Below are positions 55,785 through 63,703 of a DNA stretch of 64,000 nt, in pieces (the first letter of the stretch is position 1; every line of letters begins with the position of its first letter). The notes under the pieces were generated by a model, which saw only the letters and a program-made list of their open reading frames with translations, searched no databases and was not told the origin of the DNA. Origin of the DNA: Chaetoderma sp. LZ-2023a (taxonomy: Eukaryota > Mollusca > Caudofoveata > Chaetodermatida > Chaetodermatidae); NCBI GenBank assembly GCA_034401795.1, contig CM067360.1:122808430-122872429 (forward strand). Reading direction: 5' to 3'. A program made the translations under genes and the position numbers.

Positions 55785-56089
55785 AAATGATCTGAAAATA
55801 GGTTCATCTTATTTCTTGATCCCAAAAACATATAATTCGACACCAAAAGTGTCTCCCTACATAGCATAGTTTCTGAGATATTGACGCTCAATTCTCACAT
55901 TGGTGGAATGGCGGCCATCTTGGAAAATAGCGGCGTATGCAATTCGCACCCACTTTTGACAATGTCATCACATGGTTTCATAATCTTCATGTTCCAATTA
56001 TCAATCTTAGCCATAAGGATAAATGTTACCATCCGAGTCCCACCTACTCAAATACTAAGCCACTTTTTCAACGTCCTGCTGCAGGACTA
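55785..56089 (-). repeat. Right terminal inverted repeat of the Academ-like element
   Basis: AACATATAATTCGACACCAAAAGTG, CATAGTTTCTGAGATATTG and AATTCGCACCCACTTTTGACAATGTCATCACATGG match 41241-41545 in reverse. It ends CTGCTGCAGGACTA. Confidence 0.75.
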
Positions 56090-56300
56090 GTTTGGTTAAA
56101 ATCGACTCAGCGGTTAATAAGTATACAGAAGTTATGAACCTTACTGCCTTAGAGGCCATCAAGCCAAGTTTGGTTGAAATCGGCTCAGCAGTTAATAAGT
56201 TTATTATCAAGCAATTTTATTACACTTTTTCAGAAATGAAAGATGGTTGATGTAAAAATTTATCAATCAAATTTCTGTATACAAAACGAAGACATCTTCA
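56090..56300 (+). repeat. Right half of the interrupted ~75 bp repeat array
   Basis: It starts GTTTGGTTAAAATCGACTCAGCGGTTAATAAGTATACAG and continues the units that stop at 41240. Confidence 0.75.
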
Positions 56301-56304
56301 AAAC

Positions 56305-57005
56305 CCCATAATAAACATCCCTGGCATGCCTGTGTAGTTTCATTAATATGCTCCTAGTAGTCATTGAAGAAAAATCAGAATTTTAGGGGTTTAGATGTCC
56401 TGCAAGAAGAACAAACTGACAGATGCCCCAAAAATTATGCTTCTTCCATGCCCCCCCCACCCCTACGCCCGCATGTCAAAATGGTTTTATCAAGAATCTT
56501 CAAGCAGAAGCTAATCTATATGGTGAATGTGTTCAGTTTCATAAATGCCGAAATCATGATGCTTTTCCAATCAGCACGATTCCCCATGTACAGGCATATG
56601 TAGGTACACAAAGTTATTACCAGTACATCGTAAAATCTATATTTATAGCAAAACAAAACACTGAATTCTTATTTAATATTATTATGTTTTTACTTGTTTT
56701 TTAAATATATTAATTTGTGCATAAGATGTGTAAACATTTTTTTGTTTTATTTCAAACTAACTATGTAAATGCAAAAATAATTCGACGGTAGATGAACTGT
56801 TTACTATTTATAACTTATATGCAATATCACAGAAATTTTCAAGATTTCACAGAAATATAAATATATACATTTATAATATAACCTTTAGTATCACAGTCAA
56901 AATTTGAATAAGATATATATATCCTTTATAATACTTATCACAGGGAATGATTGAGTGTTGTTTGAACTTAACCGCCATAAGCCACTAGGAGTAGAAATTC
57001 TATAC
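56305..57005. other. Non-coding, with a dispersed AT-rich repeat
   Basis: 56760-56935 (AAATGCAAAAATAATTCGACGG ... ACATTTATAATATAACCTTTAGTATCACAGTC) recurs at 59595-59745. Otherwise nothing is seen. Confidence 0.45.
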
Positions 57006-57009
57006 TTCA

Positions 57010-57215
57010 AGCCAGCCAAGACAGGCTTCTACAGTGGTCCTGAGAAATGTTCTTTTGCTGACCAGGAGAAGAATAGTTTAACAAATTTCCCACTGGAATA
57101 ACTGGCTCGATAACTGACTAATTTTCAAAAATAATTCACTCTTGGTCTTCAAATGGATATTTTCTATGAGAAAATCTAAATTTTCTTGAACAAATTCCAT
57201 GGTTAAATGGTTAAG
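57010..57215 (+). mobile_element. Foldback MITE (family A), diverged copy
   Basis: CTTTTGCTGACCAGGAGAAGAATAG, CCCACTGGAATAACTGGCTCGATAAC, a shortened second half, and an end at ATGGTTAAATGG. Confidence 0.65.
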
Positions 57216-57274
57216 TGTGGGCCATAGTAACTGAATTTATATGTTGGATGGAGGAGTAGAAATGAATGGAGGTG

Positions 57275-57502
57275 TTAACCCTTTCATGACAAAACCAGCC
57301 AAAACCGGCCTCGGTAGTGGTTTTGAGTAATGTCCATTTACAGGCCAAGAAAGGACTAATTTTGAAATTTTACCACAGAAATGACTGGCTCCAGTCATTT
57401 CAGTGGTAAATTTTCAAAAATAGTCTTCTCTTGGCCTGCAAATGGACATTCAATAAGTAAATATTTTAATTTTTCGAAGAAATTTTGTCAATAAAGGGTT
57501 AA
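57275..57502 (+). mobile_element. TTAA-type foldback MITE (family A), full-length copy
   Basis: TTAACCCTTTCATGACAAAACC to AATAAAGGGTTAA. The hairpin has lost most of its loop (ATGACTGGCTCCAGTCAT). Confidence 0.8.
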
Positions 57503-57536
57503 AGAATTAATGATGGAACTGAGTGAATGAATGGAA

Positions 57537-57657
57537 AGCTATGAGTGGAAAGCTATGAGTGGAACGCTATGAGTGGAAAGCTATGAGTGGAAAGCTATGA
57601 GTGGAAAGCTATGAGTGGAAAGCTATGAGTGGAAAGCTATGAGTGGAAAGCTATGAG
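57537..57657 (+). repeat. 14 bp minisatellite
   Basis: About nine nearly identical units of GTGGAAAGCTATGA; one unit has C for A (GGAACGC). The low divergence suggests recent expansion. Confidence 0.95.
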
Positions 57658-57659
57658 TA

Positions 57660-58045
57660 TATGTATACTGATAGTTATATGAAGCTGTCCTTCTATGAAA
57701 GGTTCTGCCGAGGCATGGCCCTTGCAACATTTAGCACTATAAAATTCACTTTGTCCCATCACTACCCTCACACATGGGTCAATGTCCCACAACATTTTAG
57801 GGCATAGCTATCTTCCATGTATGTAATTGACCCAACAATTGTCAAAATGACACGTTTTCTTGAAGGAGTGTACCAATTGACCCCAATAAGCAACCGGCTC
57901 GACAGAACCCCGTCCATGTCCTGGATGCGAGATTGTGTATTTTAACATGTGGGCGGTACACATGAGATATTCATATTACTCATTACAGTACATCTCAGAA
58001 ATAACTAATTAAAATCTTTTCAAACAGTATAATTTTGAACCTATT
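57660..58045. other. Non-coding interval
   Basis: No family or exon recognised. Confidence 0.3.
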
Positions 58046-58049
58046 GTAA

Positions 58050-58160
58050 TAAATGTTCTGTTGAATATTTCGGACTTAATTTCATTGGAAACCATTGCTG
58101 CCTTAGACCAGCAATGTCTTCCAATCAAATTTACTCCCAAATATTCAACAGTATATTTTA
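58050..58160. repeat. Family B core palindrome
   Basis: CTGTTGAATATTTCGGACTTAATTTCATTGG, then GCTGCCTTAGACCAGCAA and the complementary arm to ATATTCAACAG. Confidence 0.65.
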
Positions 58161-58365
58161 TTTTGTTTTGGATACACACAGCTGTTTCCGAGCTTTACTG
58201 TAATACTCTTGATATTCAGATTATGAAGCATTTATTATCAGTCTGCCAAGGGGGAATAACTCACATGACGATAGAAAACCAATCTAGAAAGAGTACATGC
58301 ACTTTTGTATCGAGTCACTAACCAGTAATGCTAGTGACTACTGGAGCCCTAACTAGCACTAGTCA

Positions 58366-58605
58366 TTAACCCTTTAATGGTCAAGACAGCCAAAACTGGC
58401 CTCTGTAGGGGTTTTGAGGAATGTCCATTTGCAGGCCAATAGAAGACTATTTTTGAAATTTTACCACTGGAATGACTGGCTTGATAACCGAGCCAGTGAT
58501 TCCAGTGGTAAATTTTCAAAAATAGTCTTCTCTTGGCCTGCAAATGGACATTCCATGAGCAAATCTTTTGATTTTCTTGACCAAGTTTGACCAGCGAAGG
58601 GTTAA
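58366..58605 (+). mobile_element. TTAA-type foldback MITE (family A), best-preserved copy
   Basis: TTAACCCTTTAATGGTCAAG to GACCAGCGAAGGGTTAA, 240 bp with both TTAA. The centre is TACCACTGGAATGACTGGCTTGATAACCGAGCCAGTGATTCCAGTGGTA and the arms extend to TTTGCAGGCCAATAGAAGACT / AGTCTTCTCTTGGCCTGCAAA. A good reference copy for the family. Confidence 0.88.
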
Positions 58606-58619
58606 ATAACCACTCTTAC

Positions 58620-58842
58620 TCAACCCTATAATCATCAAATTTGTTCAATAAAATCTCATTTTCTCACCAAGACATTATTTTTGCAAATTTATCACTGGAA
58701 TAACTGGCTTTCGAGCCAATCATTTCAGGGGTAAAATTTCAAAGATCAAAGATAAATCTTCTCTTGGTCTGCAAATGGACATTTCTCAAGAGATCTCTCA
58801 AGAGAACTGCAGTTCAAGCCATTTGCTTGAGTGTTGGGTAAA
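58620..58842 (+). mobile_element. Foldback MITE (family A), diverged copy
   Basis: TATCACTGGAATAACTGGCTTTCGAGCCAATCATTTCAGGGGTA and TCTTCTCTTGGTCTGCAAATGGACATTTCTCAAG. The ends have lost TTAA. There is a small internal duplication (TCAAAGATCAAAGAT). Confidence 0.65.
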
Positions 58843-59040
58843 CAGATTTTATTTTTACAGTAGGCTAGTCTATATCCACCACAATTATAAGCTTGTACTA
58901 TTCACTTATTCCTTTTTGCATTATGAGAACTAGCTGCTTAATTTTGAAAGCAATACTGTTCTAAGGCAACAACAGCTTTCAGCACCGCTGCTTTCAAAAT
59001 TCCATCAATTTCTTATGATCTACCAGTTCTTGCTTATTTC

Positions 59041-59278
59041 TCCTTTTAATCGTCAAGATTTAAAAAAAATATTTTTTTAAATTTTTGCCAACTGAATGTA
59101 CGTATGCAGGCCTACAAGACTTTCTTTTAAAGATTTACCTTTAGAATGACTGGGTAGTTTATCGAGCCAGGCATTGCAGTGATACATTATCACCATTAGT
59201 ATCCTCTTGGCCTATAAATGGACATATCTCAAGACCAATGCAGAGGCCAGTTCTGGCCGGCTTGATGATTAAAAGGGT
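59041..59278 (+). mobile_element. Foldback MITE (family A), diverged copy
   Basis: CCTTTTAATCGTCAAG at the left, AGAATGACTGGGTAGTTTATCGAGCCAGGCATTGCAG in the middle, GATGATTAAAAGGG at the right. Confidence 0.65.
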
Positions 59279-59279
59279 A

Positions 59280-59865
59280 CTATGATTTCTTGGTTTTGCG
59301 TGCTAGGTCTATTATAATACATATTTTTATATTATAATCTACAGAATTGTGAATTTTTACCGAGTATTCTCTCCATACAGAGTTTAAAACACAGATCAGG
59401 GTCTACAAGTATTTAAATGAAAAATTGATAAATAAAAATATCATAGTATGCATTAAAAGTTACTATTTCTGAATGCGAAAATATGAAAATAAAATATTTT
59501 ATTTTAACTAAATTATACAAAAGCATCATTTAGCATGTTTTGACCCATCTCTCTTTGAATTCCCGTTTAACCATTTATTGGTGAAAATTTGTAAAATAAG
59601 TGCAAAAATAATTCAATCGTATATTAAGAACTAGTTACTATTTATAACTTATTAGCAGCAACACAGAAATTTTGAAACATTCACAAAATTATAATAAATA
59701 TACATTTATAATATAACTTTTAGTATCACAGTCAAAGTTCTAGTAAGTACATCACAGTGTTCATAGATTCAAACAATGCACATTCAAGAACATTTAAGGA
59801 CCTTGTTCAAACATTTTAAAATACCTTTTTCCAATCTTTCCAGAAATCTTAGAATTTTCACTTTT
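59280..59865. other. AT-rich non-coding with a dispersed repeat
   Basis: 59595-59745 repeats 56760-56935 in the same orientation. Nothing else is seen. Confidence 0.45.
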
Positions 59866-60083
59866 TTAAACCATTTAATGGTCAAGTCGACAAAAGCTGG
59901 CCTCTGCAGTTGAGGAATGCCCATTGGCAGGCCAAGTGAAGAGTATTTTTTGAAAATCTACCACTAGAAATAACTGGCTCGATAACTGAGCCGGTCATTC
60001 CAGTGGTAATTTTTCAAAAATACTTCTATTGGCCGGCTAATTAACATTCACTAAGCATCAAATGTTGACCATTAAAGGGGTTA
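59866..60083 (+). mobile_element. TTAA-type foldback MITE (family A) abutting the MARCHF stop codon
   Basis: It runs from TTAAACCATTTAATGGTCAAG to GACCATTAAAGGGGTTA. The hairpin is CCACTAGAAATAACTGGCTCGATAACTGAGCCGGTCATTCCAGTGG. Its right terminal TTA is, on the other strand, the TAA stop codon of the MARCHF last exon. Confidence 0.8.
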
Positions 60084-60941
60084 GACACAGGTCTCTTTGA
60101 GTAGATTCCACTGCTTGGAACTTAGTATGGGCGCCTCGGATGTTTCCAAGAAAACACTGTCCTGACTGGTCTCAATTTCGTTATACGGTTTGCCTGACAT
60201 AATCACTTTCGTAAGTGCGATGTTTGGTGGTGCAATGCTCGACGGCACTCGATTGTGATGCTGATTGGTCGTGGATGCAGCACCACAATACTCACATAAG
60301 CAGTAGGTAAACTCTGGATCATAAGCAGGTGTAGAGGACACAAATGGTAGTGATTTTCTGTGTCGGCTAGATTTCTCTCGTGACAGGAGGCGTTGCGTAC
60401 TGCTATTATCAAACGACTGCGATCGCGTACTACCACTATATGAACATGCCGATGGTGAGAACGACAGTGGATCCTCATCAATGCTTGACATATCATGAGA
60501 AATAAGCGGACGGATACTACAGTTACTATAACCTGGAGAATTGTCCGGTATCATCGCCAGACGACACTGGCTGGACAAGGCTTTCTGGTATGAAGCAACA
60601 CTATCTCTGCACGTAGTCGATGAGGCAAGCAATACGTGATCATGATTAATAGCAGCCGTACCGCTACACTTCACACACGGCTCATTGGTCTCCTTATCCC
60701 ACACAGGTAATCTCTTATAACGTCCAATATTGAGTGCAAATGTATTATTAGTGTTGTTGTTGTTATCATCAACAACGACAGATATGTTGTTAGCATCCAT
60801 GTTAAAGTCTGTTTCATTCTGCACTGTGCTACTGACATTGGACATAGCAGTTGGGCCTGGATGCTTTGTTTCACAAATACGTACAGTATGATTCTTCTCC
60901 TTCCACTCATTCCAAATGCGATAGTGATAACGGAATGCTAC
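60081..60941 (-). CDS. MARCHF3: MARCHF2/3-like E3 ubiquitin ligase, last exon
   Basis: Membrane-associated RING-CH ligases ubiquitinate membrane proteins in endosomal and secretory compartments. The acceptor is TTGTATTTTCATAG at 60942; the exon starts phase 0 with VAFRYHYRIWNEWKEKN. From memory, human MARCHF2/3 have VSFRYHC and EWR.TNQ just after the second membrane helix. 286 codons follow to TAA at 60081-60083. Much of the tail is Asn/Ser/Thr-rich low complexity with one Cys cluster (FTYCLCEYCGA), and it is far longer than the vertebrate tail. The final residues KETCV agree with the KETVV/EETPV endings of MARCHF3/2 and form a class I PDZ-binding motif, so the stop is the ancestral one. MARCHF2 and MARCHF3 cannot be told apart here. 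Confidence 0.82.
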   Translation of the reverse strand, partial: VAFRYHYRIWNEWKEKNHTVRICETKHPGPTAMSNVSSTVQNETDFNMDANNISVVVDDNNNNTNNTFALNIGRYKRLPVWDKETNEPCVKCSGTAAINHDHVLLASSTTCRDSVASYQKALSSQCRLAMIPDNSPGYSNCSIRPLISHDMSSIDEDPLSFSPSACSYSGSTRSQSFDNSSTQRLLSREKSSRHRKSLPFVSSTPAYDPEFTYCLCEYCGAASTTNQHHNRVPSSIAPPNIALTKVIMSGKPYNEIETSQDSVFLETSEAPILSSKQWNLLKETCV

Positions 60942-60984
60942 CTATGAAAATACAAGAACAGAAGTACATGTAGACTAGTTTTAG

Positions 60985-61360
60985 TGACGTATGACAATGG
61001 AGGAATCCAGTTTATAGGCCAATCATGACATCATGTAATCAACTATGTCACATATAGGTTGACATCACAACCCAGTGTCTCAATCCACAATCATATTTGA
61101 CAGAAATAGTCTGTCATAAAACTAGAATAGTCCAAAGTTGTACGAATTGTTTGTCTTTAATACTATAATTTAATAACCATGCTGTTGAATATTTTGAAAC
61201 CAATTTGATTGGGCGCTGTATGGCAGCAACAGCAACCAGTTAAATTAGTTTCAAAATATTAAATAGCATACTTGTTTAGTTTTCTGGAAATTTAGATGCA
61301 GAGTGCAGGGATCAATTGATCCAAACACGGGCAAAGCAGCATAGCTAAAACTGGATTCCT
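60985..61360 (+). mobile_element. Foldback MITE (family B), full-length, in the MARCHF intron
   Basis: ACAATGGAGGAATCCAGTTTATAGGCCAATCATGACATCA to AAAACTGGATTCCTTCATTT; the core is TTGAATATTTTGAAACCAATTTGATTGGGC and its complement. Confidence 0.72.
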
Positions 61361-61384
61361 TCATTTACAAGCGATATCACTGCT

Positions 61385-61620
61385 ACAGCCTATAGACAAT
61401 AGAGGGATCCATTTCTAGCTAAGCTCTGCCCATTTCCAGCTATGCTCCACCCATTTCCAACTAAGCCCTGTCAACATTTTACCCATGTTAGAATCGATTG
61501 GAATCTTTAGAACCTAAACTCCTGCTATCTAACATTGAAGGTAACTATACATGTAAGCTGTTAAATATTTTGAAACTAATTTCACTGGGGGCTGTTGCTG
61601 CCTCGCACAAAACTGTCAAA
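61385..61620 (-). mobile_element. Foldback MITE (family B), inverted and truncated
   Basis: It starts AGGGATCCATTTCTAGCTAAGCTCTGCCC and runs into half the core (TTTGAAACTAATTTCACTGGGGGCTGTTGCTGCC), where it stops. It lies head to head with the previous copy. Confidence 0.65.
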
Positions 61621-61669
61621 TTCCTATTTCATCCGAATACCTGAGTAGATGAACAGCATAAGGTCAAAG

Positions 61670-62010
61670 CAGTGAGCATGCGGAAATTTATTGCAACACA
61701 ACTCCTCTGAAATCGTTAGAAGGAATTCAACCAAACTTAGTATGTGTGAGTTACCCATCAGATTGTGGTGTGTGAAAAGCTATTTACATTTAGCTCCGGT
61801 GACATGGGGGGGGGGGGGAGGAGGAGGAGGGAAGGAGCAAAATGGTCAAAGTGGTGACTGTGCGGAAATTGATTGCAATGTAACTCTGAAACTGTAGGAC
61901 AGAATTCAACCAAATCTGGCATGCAAGTTACCCATATGGCTGCGAAATGAAATAGGACATTTACATTTGGCTTCACTCCCAGAGGGACATGGGTCAAAAG
62001 GTCAAAGTGG
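61670..62010 (+). repeat. Dimer of a ~175 bp unit
   Basis: GCGGAAATTTATTGCAACACAACTCCTCTGAAATCGTTAG ... GAATTCAACCAAAC is repeated as GCGGAAATTGATTGCAATGTAACTCTGAAACTGTAG ... GAATTCAACCAAAT. A G-run lies at 61806-61818. Confidence 0.65.
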
Positions 62011-62011
62011 T

Positions 62012-62580
62012 GAAAATGGTGATAGGCCATGACGCGCCATCGACCATTTATTTATCTTATCATATTGTCTACCAATTTAACCCTATTAACACCATGTTTC
62101 ATAATTAATTTTTCATATACAATGTTTGGGTTAGGGTTTGTTGACCCAAAACAAATACAGACCGAGACAAACAAGGATTTATATAAATTGTATGATTGGA
62201 TAGAAAAATATTTACACTCAGGCCATCCATAAAAAAGATTTGGTTTCCTGCAAACCGGGTGGGGCAAAAAGACTTCAGTAGGGAGGGAGTAAATTTTTTT
62301 TTTTGCCAATTATTAATTTATTTTAAAACGGTCATAATTATTTGTTTTTATGATATTTGACTATTTGTCCATTAAATATGGTTGTAATTGCCAAATTAGT
62401 CATGTTTTTCATGACACAATTTCCAAGAGGTTGCATACAAATGGCATTAAAAACATGTTTTAACATGTATGCTGGCTAAAAAAAAAAATTATTTTATTCC
62501 CGGCCGGGTGAAAGAAAAGAAAAATTTCACCTGGGAGGTTTACAGGAAATGAAACTATTTTTTATTTTGGCCTCAGTAAT
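62012..62580. other. Non-coding interval
   Basis: AT-rich with short homopolymers; no exon recognised. Confidence 0.3.
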
Positions 62581-62905
62581 CCTTATTTTATCCCTTCCAG
62601 CCAGGTTTAGTTGAAATCGTCAATGAGTAGAAAAAACTTCCTGTACATTTTGAGAAATCCGAGATGGCGGACAAACAAATTTACCAATCAAATTTCTACA
62701 TAGAAGTTTTGAAGCACCCAAGCTTGCGTATAAAATTGAGATATGTATGAATGATTTAACCAAATGTCTCTATGGACATTCTGTCGTTGCAGTCAAGTTT
62801 AATTAAAATGCCCTAAGAAGTCAAAGAGGAGATATAGCAAAAGTTAACAGATGGTCGCCATGGCATAAGCTGACTTAGGACTTTTAGGTCATGAATGTGA
62901 GCTAA
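62580..62905 (+). mobile_element. Family D-related fragment
   Basis: CCAGCCAGGTTTAGTTGAAATCGTC, GAAATCCGAGATGGCGGACAAAC, then AGTTAACAGATGGTCGCCATGGCATAAGCTGACTTAGG ... GTGAGCTAAC: a diverged right end. Confidence 0.5.
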
Positions 62906-62906
62906 C

Positions 62907-63312
62907 AATGGAGGATTCCAGTTTCTCAGTCAATCATATGACATCACAATCAACTATGTGACATGTAGGATGACGTCATAATGAATTACGTCTTGAATGA
63001 CGTAGCTAAGTTCGCCACAATGCTTAATCGATGGCGGATGAAGCGCTGTTGTGCGAATTGTCTTTAATTACTATTTAATAAACATGCTGTTGAATATTTT
63101 GAAACTAATTTTAATGGGTGCTGTTGCTGCCATAGGAATCAACAGAACCCCGTCAAAGTAGTTTCAAAATATTCAACAGCTTACCAGATGAGTATAGTTT
63201 TCTGGAAATTGATAGTCAGGGAGTCCCGGGATCGATCGATCCCGACACGAGTGAGGTGTGGGTGGAGCTTAGCTAGAGATGGGCGGGGCATAGCTAAAAC
63301 GGGAAAGGATCA
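62907..63312 (+). mobile_element. Foldback MITE (family B), full-length
   Basis: AACAATGGAGGATTCCAGTTT at the left and AAAACGGGAAAGGATCATT at the right. It includes GGATGACGTCATAATG, the core TTTTGAAACTAATTTTAATGGGTGCTG and GGGATCGATCGATCCC. Confidence 0.75.
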
Positions 63313-63493
63313 TTACATACCTAAAACATACTCATCAGTGGTACTTTTTCTAACCTTAGTCTGCAAATATACATTCGGTTTAAAAGAATTTCATTTTTTC
63401 TGTCTAATTCTGACATTTACATATATGCTTAATGAAGCAGCCCGGAAAGGTAAGTGGTCTGTGGAGAGGTCTGTGTTTCAAAGGATGGCTCAC

Positions 63494-63703
63494 CATACAC
63501 CAGATGAAGTAGATTGACATGAGGAAGACTGTGAGTGAGATGAGACCTGGCACCTCCCATCTGTCTGGCCATTGTGAATAGTGATGAGCTCCGAGTAAAC
63601 AAAGCCACGCACTAATGCCCGCCAGTGGTGTAAGTACAGAAAAGCAGATTGCATCACAGACAAAGTTACGCCGATCATTCGGAGAGCTTGGATCATGCAG
63701 CCA
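63494..63703 (-). CDS. MARCHF3: MARCHF2/3-like E3 ubiquitin ligase, transmembrane exon
   Basis: Minus-strand exon of 70 codons with acceptor GGTTTGTCAG (at 63704) and donor ATG|GTGAGC (at 63493), in phase 0 with the exon at 60941. It starts WLHDPSSPNDRRNFVCDAIC, reads TPLAGISAWLCLLGA, the first membrane helix and the short lumenal segment, and then LISLTVFLMSIYFIWCM, the second helix. From memory human MARCHF2/3 read ITPLA.ISGWLCLRGA and LIALT.ALFTIY..WTL at the same places. The RING-CH exon should lie to the right of the window. The intron 60942-63493 (2.55 kb) is mostly MITEs and dispersed repeats. Confidence 0.85.

Larger units (their letters stand above)
41241..56089 (-). mobile_element. 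Academ-like DNA transposon with nested insertions
   Basis: The outer termini are inverted (TAGTCCTGCAGCAG at 41241; CTGCTGCAGGACTA at 56076-56089) and similarity continues inward for roughly 300 bp. Outside sequences rejoin into one repeat unit. Subtracting the nested DIRS-like element (about 7.04 kb) and the 0.53 kb element leaves about 7.3 kb, nearly all of it one minus-strand gene. Academ transposons are known for a large transposase with Cys-rich modules, an XPG-type nuclease in some members, and short 3-4 bp target duplications. The target duplication cannot be fixed here. Superfamily assignment is inference. Confidence 0.65.

Noticed and set aside
41241..56089. Calling the 14.8 kb block a Polinton because of its size and inverted ends
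   Set aside because: Half of it is a nested DIRS-like element, the remaining gene is not a polymerase, integrase or capsid, and the polymerase B remnant lies outside the inverted ends.
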